Below are positions 31,405 to 39,932 of a stretch of 52,690 nt of DNA, piece by piece. The stretch is from the IMG/VR virus record IMGVR_UViG_3300031237_000006, positions 1 to 52,690 of that record; one strand, given 5' to 3'. This stretch comes from a virus. Positions within the stretch are counted from its first letter, which is position 1. Every line of letters starts with the position of its first letter. The translations under genes and the position numbers were made by a program. The notes below the pieces were generated by a model that searched no databases, was not told the origin of the DNA, and worked only from the letters and a program-made list of their open reading frames with translations.

Positions 31405-32463
31405 TTAGACGCTGCTGATAATCTGGTAGACCGACGCGACGCCCACGTTGCCCGGAGGCAGATCGGAAGCGTTGCCGTTGTTACCGCCGTAGCACTCTAC
31501 GAGCGAGATCACGCCAGTTGCCCAGTTATCGACCTGCGAGTTGGCTGCCGTGCTCAGGCGCGGCGGGAAGCGACAATCGTGCGCCGCTACCTTATTTGCC
31601 AGCGTTCCGGCATTGGTCCCATCAAGGCTTACACCAATGCCAGTCGTGCCCTGTGCGGTCCACGTGCAATGCTTGATGAAGACGTATCCAGTTCCGGTTG
31701 CCACGGCGAATGGAGACGCCCACGCGCCAGACCTGTTGTGGAAACGTCCACCGACGACAGTCAAATCGGCCGTCGCGGTCAGAATAGCCGGTCCATTCGC
31801 TCCGGCAGACACCGCAGCGAAATGTGCAAGATACGCAGTCGCCCGCTGAGAAGTCTGAGTCAGCCGGGTCATCGAGCGAGTTGCCAGCCCTGCCGTGTCC
31901 GCCCGGTATCCGAAGTCGATACCAGACGTATCGAGCGAAACCGCCCCCTTCGTCAGATTCAGCACGAAGTCATGCATATACAGACCGTCAGGGGAGGCGT
32001 TGCGGAAGATGACTCCACCGAAGCCGGAAGCAGGCTGAATCTCCAGGAAGCAGATTTCGACGTTATCCGCCTCGATAGAGAATCCAGGGGCAGCCGCCGT
32101 AGCGAAGCTGACGATGCTCTTCATCCCCGAGCCACTCAGAGCCGAAGAGGTAACAACGTCCGAACCAAACGCGCTACGGACACCCGCGATGGTAATGCCA
32201 GCCTTCTGCACGCGGACAGTAGCAGAAGGCGAATGCGTCCCTTCGAGTAGAACGATAGCCTCCCCAGCGGAGGCGGTAATATTGGTCAATGCCTGACTAA
32301 TCGTCAGCAGCGCCCGCTCGGGGCTCAAGCCGTCATTGTCATCGCTCGCGCTAAACGAGCGCCCGTCTACCGTGTAGCTCGCAGACGGTGCGACGAAATG
32401 GACCCGGCCGAGCTGAGCCGGGACAGAGCCGAAATACGTTCCATACTTCGTGAGATACGGCAT
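31405..32463 (-). CDS. Right-handed beta-helix virion protein (second spike candidate)
   Basis: 352 residues. SFSASDDNDGLSPERALLTI (about 36-55) followed by QALTNITASAGEAIVLLEG is the N-terminal cap of parallel beta-helix proteins (DUF1565-like). Repeating strands with Asn/Gly turns run to about 300. It lies after the head genes, far from the main spike at 26671-28533, so it may be a head fibre or a second spike. Confidence 0.65.
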   Translation of the reverse strand: MPYLTKYGTYFGSVPAQLGRVHFVAPSASYTVDGRSFSASDDNDGLSPERALLTISQALTNITASAGEAIVLLEGTHSPSATVRVQKAGITIAGVRSAFGSDVVTSSALSGSGMKSIVSFATAAAPGFSIEADNVEICFLEIQPASGFGGVIFRNASPDGLYMHDFVLNLTKGAVSLDTSGIDFGYRADTAGLATRSMTRLTQTSQRATAYLAHFAAVSAGANGPAILTATADLTVVGGRFHNRSGAWASPFAVATGTGYVFIKHCTWTAQGTTGIGVSLDGTNAGTLANKVAAHDCRFPPRLSTAANSQVDNWATGVISLVECYGGNNGNASDLPPGNVGVASVYQIISSV

Positions 32464-32521
32464 AGTGGCGTTAGTCCTTTATGGGCACCGCACCCGTTGC
32501 CCTGAGTGTGTGCGTAAGTGG

Positions 32522-32749
32522 TTAGTCCACGCCGTCCTTGACGACGCGGGTTTTGACGATAGGAAACTTGGCCGTCCGGTTCAGCGACGTACCCCAGTTC
32601 GGACCCGGCTTCGGCCAGTTGATCGGGTCATCCTTCTGCGCGCCGTCATGCTCAGCGCCAAAGTGCCCCTTCCGTGCTTTGACGCCAGGACCAGAACTAT
32701 TCTTGTTCTGGCGGCGTGACTTGAACTCGCTGTAATTCTGATTGCTCAC
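32522..32749 (-). CDS. 75-residue basic hypothetical protein
   Basis: ATG 32749 overlaps the preceding stop (ATGA). Polar and basic (SEFKSRRQNKNSSGPGVKAR), likely disordered, ending KTRVVKDGVD. Might be a head-completion or nucleic-acid-binding peptide. Function unknown. Confidence 0.55.
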   Translation of the reverse strand: MSNQNYSEFKSRRQNKNSSGPGVKARKGHFGAEHDGAQKDDPINWPKPGPNWGTSLNRTAKFPIVKTRVVKDGVD

Positions 32750-33111
32750 TTCATACCTCCGAGCTTCTTCATGTAATCCATCAGCGACTTGGCCGGTGCA
32801 GGGGATTCCTTCTGCATCGGCTTCATCGACTTACGCATCTCCTGCATGGTCCCAGGCTGACGCCTCGCCGCCTGCTCAGTCATCCGGTCCATCGTGGCGT
32901 ACGGGTCGTCCTGCTCTGGATGCTTCGGCGGAGAATGCTTGATGACCTTCCGTCCCATGCAGGACTCACACGCACCTGACTTGCTCGAATAGCCTTTCAT
33001 CTTGTTTTTGGTGGCGTAGAAGACGCGCTCTCCTTTCTCACTGCCGTACTCGGCTTTCATCTTCTTCATGACAGACTCGCCTTTCCCGCCGTAATACTTG
33101 GAGAGCGGCAT
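32746..33111 (-). CDS. Conserved phage protein with YGSEKGERVFYATKNK motif
   Basis: 121 residues. MPLSKYYGGKGESVMKKMKA, then YGSEKGERVFYATKNKMKG, is a motif I know from small basic phage proteins encoded beside capsid genes. A CESC pair at about 48-51 and Met/Lys-rich helices follow. Possibly a minor head or DNA-associated protein. Begins one base after the preceding mini-gene. Confidence 0.6.
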   Translation of the reverse strand: MPLSKYYGGKGESVMKKMKAEYGSEKGERVFYATKNKMKGYSSKSGACESCMGRKVIKHSPPKHPEQDDPYATMDRMTEQAARRQPGTMQEMRKSMKPMQKESPAPAKSLMDYMKKLGGMK

Positions 33112-33112
33112 C

Positions 33113-33187
33113 CTACTTCCCCTTCTTCCCCTTGACGCGGATCTTCTTCACGTAGTTGAGTGACTTCGGCCAGCCCTTGCCAGGCAT
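33113..33187 (-). CDS. 24-residue Lys-rich mini-protein
   Basis: Starts at ATG 33187, overlapping the capsid stop (ATGA), and ends one base before the next start. Reads MPGKGWPKSLNYVKKI then RVKGKKGK: nine Lys and one Arg in 24 residues. It is too short for most gene finders, but the exact packing and the capsid coupling support it. It may bind DNA or the capsid interior. Confidence 0.5.
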   Translation of the reverse strand: MPGKGWPKSLNYVKKIRVKGKKGK

Positions 33188-34113
33188 CAGCTGACCTGCG
33201 AGCCGAGAATCCAGCGCCAGTCCCTCCAGCCGAGGCCGTAGCGGGCGTAGAGCCGCCACTTCCCGACGAAGGTGTCGAAGTCCTCAACCATCCCGAACTC
33301 CTGCTTGACGCGCTCGACCCATTTCAGCGCGTCCTTCATCATCGAGGAATCGACCATGAACCAGTCGTTCGTATCGGTCAGATACTCCCAGTCCTTCCCG
33401 GAGTACCCGCCTTTGTGAACGTTCTTGTTGTTGTTGGCAGTATCAGGCAGCCCCTCAGACTCGATGATCTCGTAGGCGGTCTGATACAGGTTGACAGGGT
33501 AGATGAGCGTATCTGGCATCACGCTGATGCGCTCCGCCCGGTCACCACGGAAGCCACGGAACTGAATCCGAGCCGCAGCAACTGACACTGCCGATAGCGC
33601 GGCGGTAATCATGTTGTCGAAACCAGCCGAGGTGCTTGCCCCAGAGGTCGTTGTATGCGAATTGGAGCAAAGCGCAACGCCTTCGGTGTTGTTCAGCCAG
33701 GTAGTGTCAATGCTGAAAGCATTGTTGAAGACAGAAGCCGCATGCTTCTGGCGCGTCCGCTGGAACGCGGTCGCCATACCACGGGGCTTGCCGTCGATGA
33801 TACCCGTCAGGTCGTCATCGAACAGCTTCCGGTCGATCTGGAAGCCCTTCGAGTATTCCTTCGGGGTGATCGTGACATCGTAGCCCTGGTTCACGTCATC
33901 GTAATTGACGGTCCCCGTGTGCTCTTCAACGTCACCGAAGGTACCGACCGCCGACATGACGTAACGATCCTTCGTCGGGGCATCGGCACCACTGACCACA
34001 TCGTAGAAATCGCTGATGCGGTCATGAAGCTGCTTGTAGGTATCGTTGTAGACTTTCTGAATCCGAGGGTCGAGCAGGTCTGCAAAGTTTGCAGACGTGG
34101 ACGGAACAGCCAT
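33187..34113 (-). CDS. Major capsid protein (Mu gpT-like, HK97 fold)
   Basis: 308 residues. ANFADLLDPRIQKVYNDTYK at the N-terminus, KEYSKGFQIDRKLFDDD, and ALCSNSHTTTSGAS resemble the Mu gpT-type major head subunit, which has the HK97 fold. Length is in the family range. The GGYSGKDWEYLTDTNDWFMV segment and the basic C-terminus fit. It lies downstream of portal and scaffold and is preceded by an 80-base leader with a strong hairpin. Confidence 0.8.
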   Translation of the reverse strand: MAVPSTSANFADLLDPRIQKVYNDTYKQLHDRISDFYDVVSGADAPTKDRYVMSAVGTFGDVEEHTGTVNYDDVNQGYDVTITPKEYSKGFQIDRKLFDDDLTGIIDGKPRGMATAFQRTRQKHAASVFNNAFSIDTTWLNNTEGVALCSNSHTTTSGASTSAGFDNMITAALSAVSVAAARIQFRGFRGDRAERISVMPDTLIYPVNLYQTAYEIIESEGLPDTANNNKNVHKGGYSGKDWEYLTDTNDWFMVDSSMMKDALKWVERVKQEFGMVEDFDTFVGKWRLYARYGLGWRDWRWILGSQVS

Positions 34114-34148
34114 AGTAAGTTGGTCCTATGTGTACGGCGGGTACTGAT

Positions 34149-34174
34149 GCGGCGCCCGTCGAAGGCCGCGCCGC
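34149..34174 (-). promoter_or_regulatory. GC-rich hairpin in the capsid gene leader
   Basis: On the minus strand GCGGCGC pairs with GCGCCGC around GGCCTTCGACGG, which itself can close as CC-TTCGAC-GG. It lies 36-61 bases before the capsid start in the only sizeable gap of the head cluster. There is no T-run, so it looks like an mRNA stability or processing hairpin rather than a terminator. Confidence 0.45.
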
Positions 34175-34193
34175 TAGCCTGAGCGAGAACTCG

Positions 34194-34958
34194 TTACGCG
34201 AGCGGCTGGATCAGCAGACGAACCGGCTTGCTGTAGAGATAACCGTCCAGACGGCCACGCGAAGGCGAGTTGATGTCATAGGAGATATCGAGGTGAGCAA
34301 ATCGCACACCGGCCGTGGTCGATGCGACAGACGCATCCGCCTCGGTCGCCAGCGTGCCCGGGGTCGCCGTGAGGGTGAGGTCGTCGCCACCCACGACAGT
34401 CGCCGCACCCGGGAAGTAGGGGACGGCGGTGAACGTATCCCCAGACGCGATAGCATAGGGGAAGGGCACGACCACGGTGAAGACGGTCGCGCTGACGGTC
34501 GTGATCTTCCGGCGCTGCCCGGCGTTGGCGCCCGTCAGGCAGATCAGGGTACCGTCCAGCATGGTGGGCGAGTTCGGTACGATATCGCCCGTGGTGATCG
34601 TGACCGCCGTGCCACCCGACGAGGCCGCCGAGTTGGTGATGAGCGGCAGCGCGGTGCCGGCCGTGGTCGACCCGGACATCCGATTGCGGATCACGGGGTC
34701 ACCATTGACCACGAGCGAAACCTGCGCGGCGCCGCTCGCCTGAATCGTGGACTGCGTGGTGGTGTAGGTAGCCGTGTCAAGCGACAGGCCGACGTACTCA
34801 GCTAGCGTGCCAGCCGCCATCGGGGCTACACCAGCCGTGGTGGTGGCGCTCGCAATCGCCGGGCAACCCGCGACCGTGAAGTCGGGAGTACCGGCGGCGA
34901 CCATGTATTTCTTGATGACGGGAGCCCCGCCACCGAGGAGATAACCAAGATTAGACAT
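34194..34958 (-). CDS. Head decoration / minor head protein candidate
   Basis: 254 residues, mostly beta, Ala/Thr/Gly-rich, with a regular series of short strands (TTAGTALPLITNSAASSGGT; LICLTGANAGQRRKITTV). No cysteine cluster. It is directly upstream of the capsid gene in the transcript, where decoration or cement proteins are usually encoded. Confidence 0.55.
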   Translation of the reverse strand: MSNLGYLLGGGAPVIKKYMVAAGTPDFTVAGCPAIASATTTAGVAPMAAGTLAEYVGLSLDTATYTTTQSTIQASGAAQVSLVVNGDPVIRNRMSGSTTAGTALPLITNSAASSGGTAVTITTGDIVPNSPTMLDGTLICLTGANAGQRRKITTVSATVFTVVVPFPYAIASGDTFTAVPYFPGAATVVGGDDLTLTATPGTLATEADASVASTTAGVRFAHLDISYDINSPSRGRLDGYLYSKPVRLLIQPLA

Positions 34959-35309
34959 TTACCGTTGTGTCCTCAGGGACCATCGCCCACGCCTGGTCGA
35001 GATAGGACGGTTCTCCCATTCCCCGACGAGATCGTGAGTTGATTGGTGAATAAACGCACGGCCATGGAGCGTATACTGCCCGCATCCGTCACACAGGCCA
35101 TGCACGTATGTTTCTCTCCGCCACGTCTCGTAGCGGTTCTTTCGTGGATTGAACTTCGGGTTACAGAACTCACAGAAGACGACCATCGCCGACTGCTCGG
35201 TCAGATCGCTCACGTGACTGCCAGCCAGCTTGCCACGCGGGCCGACAGGAGCGGCAGCCATGTACTCAAAATCTGCTGCCGCGATACGAGATGCTTCAGC
35301 CACGCTCAC
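34959..35309 (-). CDS. Zinc-ribbon protein in the head cluster
   Basis: 116 residues. CEFC at about 51-54 and CDGCGQYTLHGR at about 74-85 form a four-Cys zinc ribbon. The C-terminus is Arg-rich (RPISTRRGRW). It overlaps the scaffold gene by 14 bases and abuts the next gene. It could help capsid assembly or bind DNA. Confidence 0.6.
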   Translation of the reverse strand: MSVAEASRIAAADFEYMAAAPVGPRGKLAGSHVSDLTEQSAMVVFCEFCNPKFNPRKNRYETWRRETYVHGLCDGCGQYTLHGRAFIHQSTHDLVGEWENRPISTRRGRWSLRTQR

Positions 35310-36111
35310 GTGCCCCAGTCCCCTGCCGGACCTTCCGACCCTTCGGGATGTACTGAGCTTCCTCGATCATCTGCTCTCGGCTATACCCTTTCCGCTCCCA
35401 GAAACTGATATACGTCGGATCAACATCCTTGAGCGGATCAGCGCCGTTGGTCTGCGCAGCTGGTGTTCTCACGCCTCCAGTCCTAGTTTCAACATGGGGA
35501 AGTGAATCCGTTCGTGACTGCTGCCGCCTCTGAGAGGAGGCCGTCATCCGCTCTAGACTGCCATACGTGGCACGGAGCGCCGCCCGCTGGACCCGAAGAT
35601 CCGTGACAGGGAGCCCCATGTCTTCTGACAGCCGGTACGCTTCGTCAGCCACTTTCTGAAACTCCTGCGAGTTGTTATCCCGCAGGCTCGGAACCTTGCT
35701 GATGTACTGATCGACTTCGGTCTTCGCCGCCTGAAGCTTTGTCGCCAAAGTCTGCATCTGGACCGCCTGCAACGTCGTCTGCGTCGCCGCCGCCTGCGCG
35801 TTCTGCTTGCTCAGGATGTCAGCGGCCTGCATCGGGGTGATCCGTCCCTGGTCTACGAGAGCCTGGAGTTGATTCGGGTCCACGTAGACCGGGCCAGTCT
35901 GTTGCGGCCTCTGCTGCTGTTGCGCCTGCTGGAGCATGCCTTCCATCCGAGCCGCACGCTCTTCAGCCTGTTTCATCCGGGAGTACACCTCTTCAAACCG
36001 GGCACCCCCAGGCTGGAGCGGATGAGGAGCCTCAGTCGTTTCCTGAGTAGTCTCAGTCACCTGTTCAGTCTCGACGACCTGTTCAGTCTGCTGCTCAGTC
36101 TCTTCTGGCAT
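35296..36111 (-). CDS. Scaffolding protein candidate
   Basis: 271 residues. A very acidic, Thr/Glu/Gln-rich N-terminus (EQQTEQVVETEQVTETTQET), a Gln-rich helix (MLQQAQQQQRPQQ), long helices, and a short basic C-terminus (RKVRQGTGARERG). This charge layout, and the place between portal and capsid, is typical of phage scaffolds, whose basic tail binds the capsid protein. No protease is seen nearby. Confidence 0.7.
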   Translation of the reverse strand: MPEETEQQTEQVVETEQVTETTQETTEAPHPLQPGGARFEEVYSRMKQAEERAARMEGMLQQAQQQQRPQQTGPVYVDPNQLQALVDQGRITPMQAADILSKQNAQAAATQTTLQAVQMQTLATKLQAAKTEVDQYISKVPSLRDNNSQEFQKVADEAYRLSEDMGLPVTDLRVQRAALRATYGSLERMTASSQRRQQSRTDSLPHVETRTGGVRTPAAQTNGADPLKDVDPTYISFWERKGYSREQMIEEAQYIPKGRKVRQGTGARERG

Positions 36112-36152
36112 ACTGTTCTCCTACGCCCTTTCGATGGCGGCTCGTTGAACGA

Positions 36153-36548
36153 TCACGACCCTTTGGTGGTCGACCCCGCTAGCGGCGACCTAGCAATATC
36201 TCGCCCGATTTCTAGTGCTTGTGGAATCAGGGACGCGGCGTACCGGAGTCCGGCAATCTCCGCGTCCATCGCATTCAGGTTGATCTTCAGCAGTTCAAGG
36301 TCATGGCCCATCTCGTTCCCGGTCACCATGCGCTCGGCCGTCGCGTCGCGCTTCCCCTGGATCTCCTTGATCCGTGACTCGATCTTGTCGGCGTACATCT
36401 GCCAACCTGGGTGATCCAGGACCATCTGAGCCTTGTGTGTGATATCCATGATCTGCGGCATACGCTGCTCGAACACATGCCGGACATGTTCCTTCTCCGA
36501 TTGATTCCGGCGCTCCAGCAGATCAATGTATTCCTTCAGGTCAGGCAT
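36153..36548 (-). CDS. Helical coiled-coil protein between portal and scaffold
   Basis: 131 residues, almost wholly helical and charged (DLKEYIDLLERRNQSEKEHV; MELLK-type heptads in the centre). Coupled to the portal stop by one base. Likely a head-assembly or portal-associated factor. Confidence 0.55.
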   Translation of the reverse strand: MPDLKEYIDLLERRNQSEKEHVRHVFEQRMPQIMDITHKAQMVLDHPGWQMYADKIESRIKEIQGKRDATAERMVTGNEMGHDLELLKINLNAMDAEIAGLRYAASLIPQALEIGRDIARSPLAGSTTKGS

Positions 36549-39085
36549 CAGCCGGTTACCCCCTGGCCCTGTGTACCCCCGCCGGCAATCTCTGACTGTG
36601 TCGGCGCTTCCGTCTGCATCTCAGGAGCCTCGCCGCCCATCGGCGCGCCAGCGCCCTGGCCCTTGTTCCCCATCATGGCCTGGAATTCCTGGCTGGCCTG
36701 GATCGCCATCTGCTTCTGCTGTTCCTGCATCGCGGCAGATTGAACTTGCTGGAGGTATTCCTTGACGAGCCCGAGGTTCATCCCGGCGACCCGGCCGAAG
36801 TCATCGCTCTGATACCACTTGGCGAAGGTCTCGAACGCGGCAATCGGCCCTTCGACGAAGTTCACGCCCGGAGGCATCTTGCCCTCGACAAGCATCGTGA
36901 TCGCGTCATTCGCGCTCATCGGCGGAGTATCCGGCGTCCCGGCCGGGCGCATGATATAGCGCTGTGGATCGAGCTGCGCCGAGTTGATCTTGTCCTTGGC
37001 CCACTGGTAGAACTGCTGAGGCCCGACAAGGCCCATCTGGAAGCTGAGCGGATTAAAGATCGCCTGACCGATCTCGGTCAACGACTGCGACATGATCCCC
37101 TTGTTCGTATTCAGCAACGTCGCGCCAAACTCGAAGTTGACCGGAGCCTGGATATCCTGGGGGCGCACATCCGCATAGGCCGCATCGCTATCCGGGTCTT
37201 TCCCTGTGATGAGGATGCGCTTACGATCAGGGAGGAACTTGGTATTCAGCATGTGGAACTGGGCGTAAACCTGTTGGAGCCAGTGAAAGAATCGGCGAAG
37301 GATCTGCTCCGGTAATGCCGCCCCCTGCTGTAGAATGGCCATCGTCGTACCGACCGTGCGAAGAGCGCTGGCCTTACCTTGCGGTACTTGGCCGAACTGG
37401 AGGCTCCCAACCTGGATCAGCCGTTCGCTCAACTGCTGAACCAGCCCGATCATGTTGAAGGACCATGACTGGTCGCTATGCGGGTATTGGACAGCAGCAG
37501 CGTCATCCTTCGGATTGTCTACAGGTATCCAGTCTCCGGGACGGGCTCGCATCTCTTCGGGTTTGATACCACTCGAAGCTCGATAGAGCATGACCGGCAA
37601 ATTAGCGATGTCACCCCGATCCAAGTTGGAGTTGAAAAGCTCGTGGAGCAAATCGTGCAAACCTTCGAGCACTTCGGGCACCGATAATCCGTAAATGCAG
37701 TCGGGCACTGGAATGAAACATTCATACCCAAACGGCCTCCATTGCGGTGATCCGGGGCATACTTCGCTCAGATATCGTGCCCGAGCACAAATCCCGTTCC
37801 CTTCTGATAGATCGAAGACGTGGGCGACGATCTCACACTCGTAGCCATCTGGGAGCGTATACGACCCGTACCACTCGACGAGATCAAGCCATTGCTTGTC
37901 CTCGTCCAGCCCGGACCAGTCGGCGTTCAGCCCGGCCTGTGCTTCTTTCTCTTCCTTGATCCGGTCCTCACCCTGCCGGGTGTCGGGAGCATGGCGGGTA
38001 TCAGCGTAGGCGATGAGTTTGTCCCAATCATCGTCAGTCAGCAGATCGTAGGTGCCATTCTCCTTGCGACGGTGGATCGTATCGAGATTGACACGGAGAC
38101 GGCGGGCGATCCACGGAGCCCCGTAGGGATTCTGGGGCGTAACCGGCTGCGGGTTCAGGGAGCGAAGTGGGAGGACGACATCCTCAAGCTGGTGAATGAT
38201 CGCCGTCGGGCCGTCGAACGTGACCGCATCCCAGCGCATCTCAATGTCGAGCTTGCCGTCCTCCCGGTCCCAAACCTCGATCTCGACTTCCTGATCCTGG
38301 CCCTCAGCGTCCTTCCACGTCCCGGTCCAGTTGTACCCGTCTGATGTTTCGTCAGTCAGGCTTTCGAGCCCGTCGATGATACTCGGCAGCGTATTGACGA
38401 GATAGAATGACAGGTCGACATCTTCAGGAGGTCCGGTGATGACTCGGACATCCGTCATCTTCCGGGAGTCCTTGACCCACGGCTGATACGAGAAGATCGT
38501 CCCGTCATCACAGAACTGCTGAACTGCCTGGCTGATCTTCTGCTCGCCGTCAGCTTCGTGCATCAGCTGGAACTCGATCAACTGGGACGCGGTGTCAGCC
38601 GCGTCAACCTTGTCACGGCGCAGTGCCTTACCCTGCATGATCGGCTTGTTGCCCATGACGGCGTTGAACAGCCCGGCCTGAATTCTGAGGCTGTTCGACA
38701 TGATCAACGGGACGTGCTCGTTGTGGGCGCCGTCCCACGGATACGTCTGCTTCTGCCGCCAGCCACGGAGCTTGGCATAGCGGATCAGGCGAAGTTCCAT
38801 CCAGTCCGCACGTTCATCCCGGGCGCGCTCGACGCTGTCGATGACCCGAGTCGCCAGCTTCTCTCGGTCTACCTTGAGCGAGCGACGGCGGCGCCGTGGC
38901 GCTTCATCGAGCGTTGACGTAGAATCCGGCTCGGGGGCCGTCGGGACAGATCCGTCCATCAACATCCCTGCCGAGGCCTGTTGCGCTGGCCCGCCGGGCA
39001 GGGGCGCAGGCTGCGGCGCCTGCCACGGCTGCTGAGGTGGCATGGGCACGCCGAACGGGAGACCGCCGGGGCCGAGTTCAGCCAC
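36548..39085 (-). CDS. Portal protein
   Basis: 845 residues, in the upper range of podoviral portals. After a Pro/Gln-rich first 45 residues comes a basic linker (RRRRRSLKVDREKL), then the core with WMELRLIRYAKLRGW and, at about 300-330, LRSLNPQPVTPQNPYGAPWI. Long helices near 560-640 (QQLSERLIQVGS; QILRRFFHWLQQVYAQFHM) fit the stem and clip. The C-terminus is Met/Gln/Gly-rich, as in barrel-bearing portals. It follows the large terminase with only small genes between. Confidence 0.8.
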   Translation of the reverse strand: MAELGPGGLPFGVPMPPQQPWQAPQPAPLPGGPAQQASAGMLMDGSVPTAPEPDSTSTLDEAPRRRRRSLKVDREKLATRVIDSVERARDERADWMELRLIRYAKLRGWRQKQTYPWDGAHNEHVPLIMSNSLRIQAGLFNAVMGNKPIMQGKALRRDKVDAADTASQLIEFQLMHEADGEQKISQAVQQFCDDGTIFSYQPWVKDSRKMTDVRVITGPPEDVDLSFYLVNTLPSIIDGLESLTDETSDGYNWTGTWKDAEGQDQEVEIEVWDREDGKLDIEMRWDAVTFDGPTAIIHQLEDVVLPLRSLNPQPVTPQNPYGAPWIARRLRVNLDTIHRRKENGTYDLLTDDDWDKLIAYADTRHAPDTRQGEDRIKEEKEAQAGLNADWSGLDEDKQWLDLVEWYGSYTLPDGYECEIVAHVFDLSEGNGICARARYLSEVCPGSPQWRPFGYECFIPVPDCIYGLSVPEVLEGLHDLLHELFNSNLDRGDIANLPVMLYRASSGIKPEEMRARPGDWIPVDNPKDDAAAVQYPHSDQSWSFNMIGLVQQLSERLIQVGSLQFGQVPQGKASALRTVGTTMAILQQGAALPEQILRRFFHWLQQVYAQFHMLNTKFLPDRKRILITGKDPDSDAAYADVRPQDIQAPVNFEFGATLLNTNKGIMSQSLTEIGQAIFNPLSFQMGLVGPQQFYQWAKDKINSAQLDPQRYIMRPAGTPDTPPMSANDAITMLVEGKMPPGVNFVEGPIAAFETFAKWYQSDDFGRVAGMNLGLVKEYLQQVQSAAMQEQQKQMAIQASQEFQAMMGNKGQGAGAPMGGEAPEMQTEAPTQSEIAGGGTQGQGVTG

Positions 39086-39453
39086 TAGACCCTATTCGCT
39101 AGGACGTAGAAGGGAAGCCAGCGACACGGACGCCCAGCAGCGGTGACTTCACGCTCGATCTTGGGGCCGCTCACGACGTTGACGGAATGCACGAGCACGT
39201 AGAGGTCTTTCTGATGCTCACGTGGCTGAGCACAGAGCCAGAGCGTGACGTTCCGACCTGATTTGGGCTCTTTCTTCAGGTCATGGTCAAGGGAGAGGAC
39301 ATCCCATTCCTTCTCACGGGAGAGGAGTCGGATCGCCTCGTCAGGATCGTCGGTGAATACGAGTTCATCCGCGTCCTTGTACTGCTCCTTGAACCATTCG
39401 ATCCGCTTGGGGTCGTCTTCGACTACGAGAATGTTCCACAACCCAGTCGCCAC
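39085..39453 (-). CDS. cREC-type receiver-domain protein
   Basis: 122 residues. ILVVEDDPKRIEWFKEQ (8-24; acidic pair Asp13-Asp14) and WDVLSLDHDL (50-59) with Arg and Lys nearby are the signature of the cyclic-phosphate-processing receiver domain (cREC_REC), a receiver-like fold linked by comparative genomics to nucleic-acid end processing. It lacks a kinase or output domain. It lies between the terminase cluster and the portal, which is unusual, and its stop overlaps the portal start. Confidence 0.65.
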   Translation of the reverse strand: MATGLWNILVVEDDPKRIEWFKEQYKDADELVFTDDPDEAIRLLSREKEWDVLSLDHDLKKEPKSGRNVTLWLCAQPREHQKDLYVLVHSVNVVSGPKIEREVTAAGRPCRWLPFYVLANRV

Positions 39454-39612
39454 TTAACCCCTCCCTGAAAGACCCCGGACGATATCTCGTCCTAATTCAC
39501 GGGCAAGTAATTCATCCAACGCCTGATCGGCAAACCACCAATATTCGCGTTCAGTCATGCCACCGTACTGTTCGACGAACTTACGCTCCAATACCTCAAT
39601 CCCTAGCTTCAT
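39454..39612 (-). CDS. 52-residue hypothetical protein
   Basis: ATG 39612 overlaps the zinc-ribbon gene's stop (TGATG), and its own stop abuts the cREC gene. Helical, with MKLGIEVLERKFVEQYGG then MTEREYWWFADQALDELL. No family recognised; its position supports a head-packaging accessory. Confidence 0.55.
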   Translation of the reverse strand: MKLGIEVLERKFVEQYGGMTEREYWWFADQALDELLARELGRDIVRGLSGRG

Positions 39613-39932
39613 CAACCCCTCCTCATTCTGTTCCCACACGCGATACACGTCACGTTCGTCATCTGGCCTTTGACGTAAGGAGGCATGCCGTTGACCGGCT
39701 GGAGCACGCTGAAGTATATCCCTGCACGACCTTTCCATTCATGCTGCCAAACTTGATATCCAGGGACCTTGCAGTGCTCGCATACGACATCACCGTCGTG
39801 CTCATGCCTGCCGGAGCAGTGCTCGGGGCAGGAGGGATTCGGGATGTAGGGATACTCGACCTTCGGGACGGCAGGCATCGAATTGGGTAGATCGCCACCG
39901 TAGACTTCTTGCCAGGAAGGGAATGTTCTCAT
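39612..39932 (-). CDS. Zinc-ribbon protein after the large terminase
   Basis: 106 residues from ATG 39932 (ATGA overlap with terL). CPEHC at about 35-39 and CEHC at 51-54, then a C-terminal CIACGNRM. At least six Cys and several His point to one or two zinc sites. It may assist the terminase or bind DNA ends. Confidence 0.6.
   Translation of the reverse strand: MRTFPSWQEVYGGDLPNSMPAVPKVEYPYIPNPSCPEHCSGRHEHDGDVVCEHCKVPGYQVWQHEWKGRAGIYFSVLQPVNGMPPYVKGQMTNVTCIACGNRMRRG

Noticed and set aside
34149-34174. Rho-independent terminator before the capsid gene
   Set aside because: The hairpin is strong but no T-run follows on either strand, and the capsid gene needs read-through.
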